Of a DNA stretch of 64,000 bases, positions 33,582 through 42,003 are shown one piece after another; position 1 is the stretch's first letter, and the number at the start of each line of letters is the position of its first letter. Source of the DNA: Prado023 sp963706875 (GTDB lineage: Bacteria; Actinomycetota; Actinomycetes; S36-B12; CAIYMF01). The stretch covers positions 1-64,000 of the forward strand of contig CAVPNW010000020.1 of assembly GCA_963706875.1 (NCBI GenBank). Reading direction: 5' to 3'. The position numbers and the translations under genes were made by a program. The notes under the pieces were generated by a model. That model did not search any database and was not told the DNA's origin. It saw only the letters and a list, made by a program, of their open reading frames with translations.

Positions 33582-35093
33582 TCAGTGCCCGCCGAGTGCG
33601 GCGACGAGCGCACCCACCCCGTCGACGGACCCCATGAGGTCCCCGACGTGCCCCTGGGTGCCCCGCAAGGGGTCCGGGGTGGGCACCCGGACCAGCGACG
33701 CGCGTCCCGGGACGTCGAAGATGACCGAGTCCCACGAGGCGGCAGCGACGTGGTCCCCGAACCTCCGGACGCACTCGCCCCGGAACCACGCGCGGGTGTC
33801 GGTGGGCGGCTCCACGACGGCACGGGCGACCTCGGCGTCCGCGGTGATCCGGCGCAGGGACCCGTGCTGCTCCAGCCGGAAGGCCAGGCCCTTCTCCACG
33901 CGGGTGTCGGCGTACTGCAGGTCGATGGCCGCCATGCGCGGGGCCGACCAGTCCAGCCCGTCGCGGCGGCGGTAGCCGTCGAGCAGGGCGAGCTTGGCGA
34001 CCCAGTCGAGCCGGTCGGACAGTGCTCGCGGCTCCACGGCCAGCCCGGCCAGGACCTCCGCCCAGAGGTCCAGCACCTGCGCGGTGCGCGGATCGGTCCC
34101 GCCCGGCTGTCCGGCGCAGTGTGCGCGCGCGGCCCCGAGGTACGCCTGCTGGATCTCCAGCGCGGTGAGCGGGGCCCGCCGCAGGCACTCCAGGGGTGCT
34201 GCCAGGGACAGGTCGTGGGACACCCTGTGCATCGCGGCCACGGGGCTGGCCAGGTCGATGCCGAGGTTGGGTCCCCCGGCCTCGATCATCGACAGCACGA
34301 TCGCCGTGGTGCCCAGCTTGAGCAGCGTGGCGGTCTCCGAGAGGTTGGCATCGCCCACGATGACGTGCAGGCGCCGCCACAGCGCAGGGTCGGCGTGCGG
34401 CTCGTCGCGGGTGTTGATGATGGGCCGCTTGAGGGTGGTCTCCAGCCCGACCTCAACCTCGAAGAAGTCCGCACGGCTGGAGAGCTGGAACCCATCGCGC
34501 CGGCCGTCCTGCCCGATGCCCACCCGTCCGGCGCCGGTGAAGACCTGGCGGGTCACGAAGAACGGGATCAGCGCGTCCACGACCGCCTTGAAGGGCGTGC
34601 GGCGGTCCATCAGGTAGTTCTCGTGGGTCCCGTACGACGCGCCCTTGCCGTCGGTGTTGTTCTTGTAGAGCACGATCTCGTGCCCCCCCGGCATGCCCGC
34701 AGCGGCGCGCGCGGCGTCGGCGGCGATCTGCATCCCGGCCCGGTCCCACAGGACCGCGTCCCATGGATTGGTGACCTCGGGGCTGGAGTACTCCGGGTGC
34801 GCATGGTCCACGTAGAGCCGCGCCCCGTTGGTGAGCACCACGTTGGCGGTGCTGGTGTCGTCGGTCAGCTGCGAGGGGTCGGCCTCGGCGCGGGTCATGT
34901 CGAAGCCGCGGGCGTCACGCAACGGCGACTCCTCGTCGTAGTCCCAGCGCTGGGCCAGGGCTCCGGTGCGCCCGGCCATGACAGCGTGGGCGTTGACGAC
35001 CAGCCCCGACATGCGCACCGGATTGGCGTTCGGGTGCCCCGGGTGGCTGATCCCGAACTCGGTCTCCAGCCCCATCACCCGGTGCACCGACAT
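33582..35093 (-). CDS. dop: Pup deamidase/depupylase
   Basis: Deamidates the C-terminal Gln of Pup and removes Pup from substrates. It is 503 aa, with the glutamine-synthetase-like fold shared with PafA. The start MSVHRVMGLETEFGISHPGH holds the metal Glu, and LYVDHAHPEYSSPEVT the catalytic Asp. Residues about 38-75 (MAGRTGALAQRWDYDEESPL) form the Dop-specific loop absent from PafA. The ATG at 35093 fits the family start and lies 7 nt after TATGCT (35101-35106), so a leaderless transcript starting here is likely. This fits the strong terminator upstream that ends ptsG transcription. Confidence 0.96.
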   Translation of the reverse strand: MSVHRVMGLETEFGISHPGHPNANPVRMSGLVVNAHAVMAGRTGALAQRWDYDEESPLRDARGFDMTRAEADPSQLTDDTSTANVVLTNGARLYVDHAHPEYSSPEVTNPWDAVLWDRAGMQIAADAARAAAGMPGGHEIVLYKNNTDGKGASYGTHENYLMDRRTPFKAVVDALIPFFVTRQVFTGAGRVGIGQDGRRDGFQLSSRADFFEVEVGLETTLKRPIINTRDEPHADPALWRRLHVIVGDANLSETATLLKLGTTAIVLSMIEAGGPNLGIDLASPVAAMHRVSHDLSLAAPLECLRRAPLTALEIQQAYLGAARAHCAGQPGGTDPRTAQVLDLWAEVLAGLAVEPRALSDRLDWVAKLALLDGYRRRDGLDWSAPRMAAIDLQYADTRVEKGLAFRLEQHGSLRRITADAEVARAVVEPPTDTRAWFRGECVRRFGDHVAAASWDSVIFDVPGRASLVRVPTPDPLRGTQGHVGDLMGSVDGVGALVAALGGH

Positions 35094-35134
35094 GGGCCCC
35101 AGCATAGGCCGGGCCCCGGGACGCCCCGGGCACA

Positions 35135-35175
35135 CGTCGAGGGCGGGGCTCCCTGCGGAGCACCCGCCCTCGACG
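35135..35175 (-). terminator. strong hairpin terminator between ptsG and dop
   Basis: A 13-bp perfect stem (35135-35147 with 35163-35175, CGTCGAGGGCGGG and its complement), one bulged A, then a 5-bp inner stem GCTCC/GGAGC around a CTGC loop. It lies 30 bp after the ptsG stop and is the strongest hairpin seen in the window. It should separate ptsG from the dop-pup operon. No U-tract is present. Confidence 0.85.
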
Positions 35176-35204
35176 GTCGACCGTGTTCAGTTGTGGGTGA
35201 CTCC

Positions 35205-36947
35205 CTACCGGTGGGGTGCTCCCGGCAGGTCGAGGATCTCGCCCTTGAGCGTCTCGGCACGGGTGCCGAAGATCGCCTGCATGTTGTCGCCGACCTCCAG
35301 GACGCCGGCAGCGCCCAGGCTCTTGAGCTTGGCCTTGTCGACCTTGCTCTTGTCGTTGACCGAGATGCGCAGGCGCGTGATGCACGCGTCAACGCTGGTG
35401 ATGTTCTCGAATCCGCCGAACGCTGCCAGCACCTTGGCGGCCTGGGACATGTCCGCCTCGACTGCCGCGGCCTTGATGGCTGCGCCCTTCTCCTCGTCGG
35501 TGAGCTGCACCTCGTGCTCGCCGTACTCCGCGATGGCGTCGGCATCGGGTTCGCGACCCGGCGTGGCCAGGTCCTTCCACTTCACTGCCCAGGTGAACAG
35601 CACGAAGTAGATCGGGATGAAGACCAACCCGAGGATGATGACGTTCCACCACGGCTCCCGGCCGGGCAGGATCCCGAACAGGAAGAAGTCGATGAGGCCG
35701 CCGGAGAAGGTCAGGCCGATCGACGTGCCGGTGATGTACATGATCATGAACGACAGGCCCGCGAGGACGGCGTGGATGCCGAACAGCCACGGGGCGATGA
35801 ACAGGAAGGTGAACTCGATCGGCTCGGTGATGCCCGTGAGGAACGAGGTCAGCGCCGCCGAGGCCAGGATGCCGGCCGCGATCTTGGCCTGGCTGGACTT
35901 CGCCTGGCGGTACATCGCGTAGGCAGCTGCCGGCAGGCCGAACATCATGAACGGGAACTTGCCGGCCATGTAGCGGCCGGTGGCGAAGCCATCGTTGTCG
36001 ACGAACGGTGTGTCGTCGGCGAGCTGTGCGAACCACATGCGCTGGTCGCCCGTGATGATCTCGCCCGCATTGTTGGTGTACTCACCGAACTGGAACCAGA
36101 ACGGGCTGTACCAGATGTGGTGCAGGCCGAACGGGATCAGCGAGCGCTCGACAAGTCCGAAGATGAACACGCCGATCGCGCCGAGGCCCTTGATCGCGTC
36201 GGCGAAGGCGTTGATGGCCTCTCCGATCGGCGGCCAGCCGAAGCTGGCGATCAGTCCGGCGAGCAGGGCGAAGGTCGCCGTTGCGATCGGGACGAACCGC
36301 TTGCCTGCGAAGAACCCGAGGTACGGGGGCAGCTCGATGCGGTACCACTTGTTGTAGCACCAGGCTGCCAGTGCACCCATGATGATGCCGCCGAACACAC
36401 CGAACTGCAGGGTCGGGATCCCCAGGGTGTTCGCGAACGCCGCCGAGGGCAGCTCGTTCCAGTTCAGGATGTCCGACGTGGACTTCAGCGACGTCGTGAC
36501 GATGGCGTCGACCGGTGGACAGGTGTCGGGGACGACTCCTGTCGTGCCCTCGGGCTTGCAGGTGATCTCGTTGACGTTCTTGATCTCCATGAAGACGCTG
36601 ACCGCCTTGTTGAAGACCAGGTAGCCCACCGTGCCGGCCAGTGCGGCAACACCCGCGTCCGCCGTGAGGCCGATGGCGACGCCGATCGCGAACAGCAGAC
36701 CGAGGTTGCCGAAGATGATGTCGCCGGCCCCGACCATCGTGTTGGTGATCAGGAGGAAGAAGCCCTCCGGGATGGTGTCGACGTCGTTGATCTGCTTGTA
36801 CATGTTCTGGGCGCCCGCGCCGATGCCGAGGAGCAGGCCGGCGGCCGGAAGGATCGCCACAGGAACCATCAGCGCCTTGCCGACGCGCTGAAGTTGACCG
36901 AATACGCCGATCTTCTTCTTGGGTGGTGCCACCGCATTAGCGGCCAT
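35205..36947 (-). CDS. ptsG: PTS glucose-type permease, EIICB
   Basis: Takes up and phosphorylates a hexose, using phosphate from HPr via EIIA. It is 580 aa. The EIIC membrane domain (about residues 10-445) has about ten helices with VPVAILPAAGLLLGIGA, the glucose-family loop SLIPFGLHHIWYSPFWFQFG and the active-site motif LTGITEPIEFTFLF. The EIIB domain (about 490-575) contains the phospho-Cys in ITSVDACITRLRISV. There is no EIIA domain, and EI/HPr are not in the window. The loop is closer to glucose than to N-acetylglucosamine permeases. The ATG at 36947 has GGAGG 5 nt upstream. It is inserted between arc and dop. Confidence 0.93.
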   Translation of the reverse strand: MAANAVAPPKKKIGVFGQLQRVGKALMVPVAILPAAGLLLGIGAGAQNMYKQINDVDTIPEGFFLLITNTMVGAGDIIFGNLGLLFAIGVAIGLTADAGVAALAGTVGYLVFNKAVSVFMEIKNVNEITCKPEGTTGVVPDTCPPVDAIVTTSLKSTSDILNWNELPSAAFANTLGIPTLQFGVFGGIIMGALAAWCYNKWYRIELPPYLGFFAGKRFVPIATATFALLAGLIASFGWPPIGEAINAFADAIKGLGAIGVFIFGLVERSLIPFGLHHIWYSPFWFQFGEYTNNAGEIITGDQRMWFAQLADDTPFVDNDGFATGRYMAGKFPFMMFGLPAAAYAMYRQAKSSQAKIAAGILASAALTSFLTGITEPIEFTFLFIAPWLFGIHAVLAGLSFMIMYITGTSIGLTFSGGLIDFFLFGILPGREPWWNVIILGLVFIPIYFVLFTWAVKWKDLATPGREPDADAIAEYGEHEVQLTDEEKGAAIKAAAVEADMSQAAKVLAAFGGFENITSVDACITRLRISVNDKSKVDKAKLKSLGAAGVLEVGDNMQAIFGTRAETLKGEILDLPGAPHR

Positions 36948-36962
36948 ACGGGCCTCCACTGG

Positions 36963-36996
36963 TGAGTAGGTGCACTTACAGCACGCAACCTACTCA
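36963..36996 (-). promoter_or_regulatory. inverted repeat in the ptsG leader
   Basis: TGAGTAGGT (36963-36971) and ACCTACTCA (36988-36996) are perfect complements separated by 16 bp, in the 74 bp between the arc stop and the ptsG start and just upstream of the ptsG ribosome site. It could be an operator for a sugar regulator or an RNA hairpin controlling ptsG expression. Confidence 0.55.
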
Positions 36997-37021
36997 GATC
37001 GGACCCGTGAAGCGCGTTGAT

Positions 37022-38665
37022 TCAGAGGTACTGACCGGTATTGGCGATCGTGTCGATCGAGCGCCCGGCCTCGGTGCCCTGCTTGCCGGCCACCAGAGTG
37101 CGGATGAACACGATCCGCTCGCCCTTCTTGCCAGAGATGCGCGCCCAGTCGTCGGGGTTGGTCGTGTTGGGCAGGTCCTCGTTCTCGCGGAACTCGTCGA
37201 TGCACGCGGTGAGCAGGTGGGCGACCCGGATCCCCTTCTGGCCGGTGTCGAGGTACTCCTTGATCGCGTTCTTCTTCGCCCGGGCCACGATGTTCTCCAG
37301 CATCGCCCCGGAGTTGAAGTCCTTGAAGTACAGGGTCTCCTTGTCGCCGTTGGCGTAGGTGACCTCGAGGAACCGGTTCTCGTCGGACTCCACGTACATC
37401 CGCTCCACGGTCCGTCGGATCATCGCCTCACACGCAGCATCGGGCGAGCCGCCGTTCTCGGCGAGGTCCTCGGGGTGCAGCGGCAGGTCAGCAGTGAGGT
37501 ACTTGCTCAGGATGTCGCCGGCCGCCTGGGCGTCCGGGCGCTCGATCTTGATCTTCACGTCGAGGCGACCGGGGCGCAGGATGGCCGGGTCGATCATGTC
37601 CTCGCGGTTCGAGGCGCCGATCACGATCACGTTGGCCAGGCCCTCGACCCCGTCGATCTCCGACAGCAGCTGCGGGACGATCGTGTTCTCGACATCGGAG
37701 CTGACCCCGGAGCCGCGGGTGCGGAACAGCGAGTCCATCTCGTCGAAGAAGACGATGACCGGCGTTCCCTCAGTGGCCTTCTCACGGGCCCGCTGGAACA
37801 CCAGCCGGATGTGCCGCTCGGTCTCCCCGACGTACTTGTTGAGCAGCTCCGGGCCCTTGATGTTCAGGAAGTAGGAGCGCCCGGCGGTCTTGCCCTCGCG
37901 CTCGGCGACCTTGCGCGCCAGGGAGGCGGCCACGGCCTTGGCGATCATCGTCTTGCCGCAGCCTGGTGGGCCGTAGAGCAGGATCCCCTTCGGGGCGGCC
38001 AGCTTGTGCTCCTTGAACAGCTCGGCGTGCACGTAGGGCAGCTCGACGGCGTCGCGGATCATCTCGATCTGCCCGGCAAGCCCGCCGATGTCCGAGTAGT
38101 CGACGTCGGGAACCTCCTCGAGCACCAGCTCCTCGACCTCGGACTTCGGGATCCGCTCGTAGACGTAGGCCGACCGGGGATCCATCAGCAGGGAGTCCCC
38201 CGCGCGGATGGTCTGGTCGCGCAGGGTCTGGGCGAGGCGGACCACGCGCTCGTCGTCGGTGTGCCCGATCACCAGGGCCCGGTCGCCACCCTCGAGCAGC
38301 TCCTTGAACATGACGATCTCGCCGACCCGCTCGTAGGCCATGCCGGCGATGACGTTCATGGCCTCGTTGACCATGACCTCCTGGCCGGGGACGAGGTCCT
38401 CGACCCCGGGGGCGACGCTGACCCGGAGCTTGCGGCCCTGGGCGTGGATGTCGGCAGTCCCGTCCGGATTGCTGGCCAGGAACACCGCGAAGCCGTTGGG
38501 CGGGTCGGCCAGACGGTCGACCTCCTCCTTGAGGGTGACGATCTGGTTGCGCGCCTCACGCAGGGTGTCGGCCAGTCGGCGGTTGGTGTCCGCGAGCCGG
38601 TCGAGCTCGTCCTGCAGCGACCGTAGGCGGCGCTCGACGTCGGGGGGTAGGGCCTGGTCGGTCAT
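37022..38665 (-). CDS. arc: proteasomal AAA+ ATPase (Mpa/ARC)
   Basis: Hexameric unfoldase that recognises Pup through its coiled coils and feeds substrates to the 20S core. It is 547 aa. A coiled coil (residues 5-52), two OB-fold domains (about 55-190) and an AAA+ module follow in order, with Walker A GPPGCGKT (232-239), pore loop NKYVGE (about 276-281), Walker B VIVFFDEMD (Asp308, Glu309) and arginine-finger region LRPGRLD. The C-terminal residues GQYL are the proteasome-docking motif of Mpa/ARC. AGGAGG precedes the ATG, and TAGAGT at 38693-38698 is a -10 candidate. Confidence 0.97.
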   Translation of the reverse strand: MTDQALPPDVERRLRSLQDELDRLADTNRRLADTLREARNQIVTLKEEVDRLADPPNGFAVFLASNPDGTADIHAQGRKLRVSVAPGVEDLVPGQEVMVNEAMNVIAGMAYERVGEIVMFKELLEGGDRALVIGHTDDERVVRLAQTLRDQTIRAGDSLLMDPRSAYVYERIPKSEVEELVLEEVPDVDYSDIGGLAGQIEMIRDAVELPYVHAELFKEHKLAAPKGILLYGPPGCGKTMIAKAVAASLARKVAEREGKTAGRSYFLNIKGPELLNKYVGETERHIRLVFQRAREKATEGTPVIVFFDEMDSLFRTRGSGVSSDVENTIVPQLLSEIDGVEGLANVIVIGASNREDMIDPAILRPGRLDVKIKIERPDAQAAGDILSKYLTADLPLHPEDLAENGGSPDAACEAMIRRTVERMYVESDENRFLEVTYANGDKETLYFKDFNSGAMLENIVARAKKNAIKEYLDTGQKGIRVAHLLTACIDEFRENEDLPNTTNPDDWARISGKKGERIVFIRTLVAGKQGTEAGRSIDTIANTGQYL

Positions 38666-38780
38666 GGCACACCTCCTGCGCTGGTCCTTCGGACTCTACC
38701 CAGAGAAGTGCCGATCGCGCAGCAGGTCGTGCTCGCTGGCCCTGCCGGGTCGGGCGCGGTGAGCAGACGCTGATGGGCGT

Positions 38781-39746
38781 TCAGGGCAGGGGCGGGCGCG
38801 GGACGGGTGCCGGGGTGGTGGCTGGCGTGGACTCGTCGGTTGGCTCGGAGGTCGAGCCCCCGGGAGCGCCCGGTCCGGTGTAGTCCGCTCCGTAGGCCCC
38901 CTTGGCCGGGCGGCTGCGCTTCGCCGGAAGGACGGTCCCGGGCGCCAGGCGACGGCTGGCCAGCAGGAACCCGGTGTGCCCGGTCATCCGATGGTCCGGT
39001 CGGACGGCCAGGCCCTCGAGGTGCCACGTCCGCAGCATCAGCTCGCTCGCGGAGGGCTCGGTGAACCGGCCATCGGCGCGAAGGGTCTCGGCCATCCGGG
39101 ACAGCTGGGTCGTGGTCGCGAGGTAGGTCACGATGATCCCCCCTGGCATCAGGGCATCGGCGACGGCGTCCACGCACTCCCACGGCGCGAGCATGTCGAG
39201 GACCACGCGGTGCACGCCGGTGAGTGTGAGCCGGTCCTGGAGGTCGCCGACCTCGACCGTCCAGTTGGGCTGGGGTCCGCCGAGGAAGCGCTCGACGTTG
39301 TCCCGGGCGATGCCGGCGAAGTCCGCACGACGCTCGTAGGACGTGACCCGCCCCGTCGGTCCCACCGCGCGCAGCAGCGAGCAGGTGAGCGCGCCGGACC
39401 CGACACCCGCCTCCACGACATGCGCCCCGGGGAAGATGTCGGCCAGTCCGACGATCGCCGCGGCGTCCTTGGGGTAGATCACCGTGGCTCCGCGCGGCAT
39501 GGACAGCACGAAGTCACGCAGCAGGGGCCGCAGGATCAGGTAGGGCACGCCGGCCAGCGTCGTGACGACGATCCCCTCGGGCTGGCCGATCAGGTCGTCG
39601 TGGGCCAGGGCCCCCTTGTGGGTGTGGAACTCCTTGCCCGGGACCAGCGGGAACGTGTGGTGGCGGCCCTTCGGGTCGGTCAGCTGGACGAGGTCGCCCG
39701 GCTGGAGTGGACCGTGCCGGTCGGCCCGGGGAGTTGGCGGCGGCAC
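38781..39746 (-). CDS. trmI: tRNA (adenine-58-N1)-methyltransferase TrmI
   Basis: Methylates A58 in the T-loop of tRNAs using S-adenosylmethionine. The N-terminal beta domain has LQPGDLVQLTDPKGRHHTFP, and the Rossmann domain VVEAGVGSGALTCSLLRAVG with YERRADFAG; the catalytic Asp is in VVLDMLAPWE. The Pro/Thr-rich tail is low complexity. In actinobacteria trmI commonly precedes arc, as here. The uninterrupted frame starts at GTG 39746. A better promoter-start pair (TAGGGT, 6 nt, ATG 39835) lies upstream in another frame, and the intervening bases encode a Pro/Ala/Glu tail in the trmI frame, so a 2-nt frameshift near 39795-39810 probably truncates the annotated N-terminus. Confidence 0.93.
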   Translation of the reverse strand: MPPPTPRADRHGPLQPGDLVQLTDPKGRHHTFPLVPGKEFHTHKGALAHDDLIGQPEGIVVTTLAGVPYLILRPLLRDFVLSMPRGATVIYPKDAAAIVGLADIFPGAHVVEAGVGSGALTCSLLRAVGPTGRVTSYERRADFAGIARDNVERFLGGPQPNWTVEVGDLQDRLTLTGVHRVVLDMLAPWECVDAVADALMPGGIIVTYLATTTQLSRMAETLRADGRFTEPSASELMLRTWHLEGLAVRPDHRMTGHTGFLLASRRLAPGTVLPAKRSRPAKGAYGADYTGPGAPGGSTSEPTDESTPATTPAPVPRPPLP

Positions 39747-39841
39747 GGGGGCGGCCGGGGCTGGCGGGGCGGGTGGCTCGGTCGGCTCGGTCTTGGCGGT
39801 GTCTTGGCGTCGGTCATGGCGGTCGGCTCGGTCATGGGGTG

Positions 39842-39847
39842 ACCCTA
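39842..39847 (-). promoter_or_regulatory. -10 box of a leaderless start upstream of trmI
   Basis: TAGGGT (read on the minus strand) ends exactly 6 nt before ATG 39835. This is the best start for the trmI transcript and supports the idea that the coding sequence originally began there. Confidence 0.55.
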
Positions 39848-39869
39848 TGCGGCGCCCGCTGCGCGTGGT

Positions 39870-40958
39870 TCAGCCCTTCAGCGCGGCCTCGACGTCCGCC
39901 AGGAGCAGGACGCCGAAGACCAACCCCTGGGAGTCGACCACGAGCAGCTCCTCGCGACCCCGGGTCGACACCTCCGAGAGCAGCTCGGTGCCGGCCAGGT
40001 CCCGGCTGATGGCCGCCTGTGCGTCGATCGGCCGAGCCACCGATGCGACCGTCACCCAGGGCCTGCGCTGCTCCGGCACCGCGGCGATGGCGTCGTGCTG
40101 GCCGATCCCGGTGGGGACGCCGCGCGGGTCGACGACCACCAGGGCACCGGCACCGGCCGCGGTGGCCCGCCGGATCGCCTCGGCCAGGGGCAGGTCTCGA
40201 TCCACGGGGATCGCCCGCCGGGCCAGGCCACCGGCGGTCAGGGAGCCGGCGCGCGTGCGCAGGTTCACTGCCCGCAGCTGGGCCGACGCACCCGTCCAGA
40301 GCATCGCCGCCACAAGTCCGGCGACCACGTACACCAGCAGGTCGGGACGAACCCCGGTCAGCACCGAGAGGGCGAGCGGGGACAGCAGGGTGAGCAGGGC
40401 CACCCCCCGACCGACCCAGGCCGCCACCACCGTGCCCCTCTGCTCGGATCCCGAAGCCGCCCAGATCAGGCAGCGCAGCACGTTGCCCCCATCCAGGGGG
40501 ATGCCGGGCAGCGAGTTGTAGACGCCGATGATGAGGTTCGCCCACGTGAGTGCCCGGGCCAGCACGGATGCCGCGCTGCCCGGGTCGAGCACCTGCACGG
40601 CCGCGTAGCTGAGGCCCGCCAGCGCGAACGTCGCCAGAGGCCCAGCAGCGGCGACGGCAGCCTCGGCCATCGGCGCCTGGCGGCTGCGCTCGAAGTGGGT
40701 GACTCCGCCGAGCAGCTGCAGCACGACCCGGTGCACGGGGAACCCGAATGCCCGCGCCACCAGGGCGTGGGCGAACTCGTGGATCAACGTGGCGAGGCTG
40801 AGCAGGACGGCGAACACCAGCGCCAGTACCCACGGGCTCCACGAGCCGTCGATCGTGAACGCCGGGATCCACAGGTAGGCCAGCAGCGCGACCCCCAGGA
40901 TCCCGCTCGGGGGGATCTCAACAGGGATCCCGGCGATACGGGTCGTCGGGGTGGCCAC
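39870..40958 (-). CDS. site-2 protease family metalloprotease with CBS domains (Rip3-like)
   Basis: Intramembrane zinc protease of 362 aa. Membrane helices are at about 18-35 and 44-66; the zinc motif HEFAH (His60, Glu61, His64) is inside the second, and the third ligand is in NSLPGIPLDGGNVLR at about 160-174. After about residue 225 come two CBS domains, which probably sense a nucleotide. Substrates are typically anti-sigma factors or other membrane proteins. GTG 40958 lies 6 nt after TACGAT (40965-40970), the leaderless pattern; the longer frame to 41009 is unsupported. It is divergent from the RecB-family gene. Confidence 0.92.
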   Translation of the reverse strand: MATPTTRIAGIPVEIPPSGILGVALLAYLWIPAFTIDGSWSPWVLALVFAVLLSLATLIHEFAHALVARAFGFPVHRVVLQLLGGVTHFERSRQAPMAEAAVAAAGPLATFALAGLSYAAVQVLDPGSAASVLARALTWANLIIGVYNSLPGIPLDGGNVLRCLIWAASGSEQRGTVVAAWVGRGVALLTLLSPLALSVLTGVRPDLLVYVVAGLVAAMLWTGASAQLRAVNLRTRAGSLTAGGLARRAIPVDRDLPLAEAIRRATAAGAGALVVVDPRGVPTGIGQHDAIAAVPEQRRPWVTVASVARPIDAQAAISRDLAGTELLSEVSTRGREELLVVDSQGLVFGVLLLADVEAALKG

Positions 40959-40964
40959 CCATCC

Positions 40965-41100
40965 ATCGTAGGCGGGCGCACGCTGGGGCGCCGCCACACT
41001 CGGACCCACCGGACCCCGCGCCTCTGCTGCACCCGTCCGTTACGCCCGGGGTCGCGCCGCGTGGCGTGGTACGGCCGGTGTCGGACCCCCGACGTAGGTT
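40965..41100. promoter_or_regulatory. divergent leaderless promoters
   Basis: TACGAT (40970-40965, minus strand) lies 6 nt from the protease GTG at 40958, and TAGGTT (41095-41100, plus strand) lies 6 nt from the nuclease ATG at 41107. Neither start has a Shine-Dalgarno. Nothing else is recognisable in this intergenic region. Confidence 0.7.
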
Positions 41101-41106
41101 GTCGCC

Positions 41107-41985
41107 ATGCCTGATCCGATCGACCTCACGGCGCGCCCCACGCGTTCGCTGTCCCCATCACGCGCCCTGGACTTCCAGTCCTGCCCGCTGCTCTACCGGT
41201 TCCGTGTCCTCGACCGCCTGCCCGAGCCGCCCAGCGCAGCAGCTGTGCGCGGCACGCTGGTGCATTCGGTGCTGGAGGCGCTCTACGACCTCCCGGCCGG
41301 GCAGCGGACCCTCGATGAGGCGATCGGCCTCGTCGGCCCCCAGTGGGAGTTGCTCGTGGCCGAGCGGCCGGAGGTGGTCGGGATGCTGGCTGATGACGGC
41401 ACAGACCCGCTGGACTGGTTGCGGGGGGCCGGCGACCTCGTCGAGTCCTACTTCGCGATGGAGGACCCGACCCGGCTCGAGCCGGCCGCGCGCGAGCTGC
41501 AGGTGAGTGCCGAGCTGCCCTCGGGGCTGGTCCTGCGCGGCTTCGTCGACCGCCTCGACCGCGCGCCCACCGGGCAGCTGCGCGTCGTGGACTACAAGAC
41601 CGGCAAACCCCCGGCAGTCGGTTTCGAGGCCCGGGCGATGTTCCAGATGCGCTTCTACGCCCTGGCGCTGTGGCACATGCACGGCCAGCTGCCCACGATG
41701 CTGCAGCTCATGTACCTGTCCACCGGTGTCGTCCTGCGCTACGAGCCCGACGAGGAGGACCTGCAGGCCATGCAGCGCAAGGTCGAGGCCCTCTGGACGG
41801 CCATCGAGCGCGCGATGGAGTCCGGCGACTGGCGCGCCCGGCCCTCGGCGCTCTGCAAGTGGTGCGCCCACCAGGCGCTCTGCCCGGAGTTCGGGGGGAC
41901 TCCCCCGCCGCTTCCCGTGGCAGTGGTCGCTGCGCAGGCCGCGACCACCACGGCCGAGAGCCCGACCTCGGACGTGCCGTTCTGA
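41107..41985 (+). CDS. RecB-family (PD-(D/E)XK) exonuclease with Fe-S cysteines
   Basis: A 292-aa nuclease of the RecB/Cas4-like superfamily. The core motif is RGFVDRLDRAPTG followed by LRVVDYKTGKPP (Asp and Glu/Lys active site) at about 139-165. The first Cys (Cys26 in DFQSCPLLYRFR) and the C-terminal cluster ALCKWCAHQALCPEF match the four-Cys iron-sulfur pattern of AddB/Cas4 nucleases. The Ala/Thr/Pro-rich tail is disordered. No helicase or CRISPR gene is adjacent, so a DNA-repair role is likely but not specified. It has a leaderless start. Confidence 0.92.
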   Translation: MPDPIDLTARPTRSLSPSRALDFQSCPLLYRFRVLDRLPEPPSAAAVRGTLVHSVLEALYDLPAGQRTLDEAIGLVGPQWELLVAERPEVVGMLADDGTDPLDWLRGAGDLVESYFAMEDPTRLEPAARELQVSAELPSGLVLRGFVDRLDRAPTGQLRVVDYKTGKPPAVGFEARAMFQMRFYALALWHMHGQLPTMLQLMYLSTGVVLRYEPDEEDLQAMQRKVEALWTAIERAMESGDWRARPSALCKWCAHQALCPEFGGTPPPLPVAVVAAQAATTTAESPTSDVPF

Positions 41986-42003
41986 GCGTCGCCGCCCTGC
42001 TGG

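Noticed and set aside
33132..36965. Very long open frame of about 1277 codons on the plus strand
   Set aside because: It is antisense to prcB, pup, dop and ptsG, has Arg/Gly/His-rich composition and no homology that I can recognise. High GC makes such shadow frames common.
41107..41985. RecB-family nuclease as Cas4
   Set aside because: It shares the four-Cys and PD-(D/E)XK pattern, but no CRISPR array or other cas gene is nearby, and stand-alone members are common in actinobacteria.
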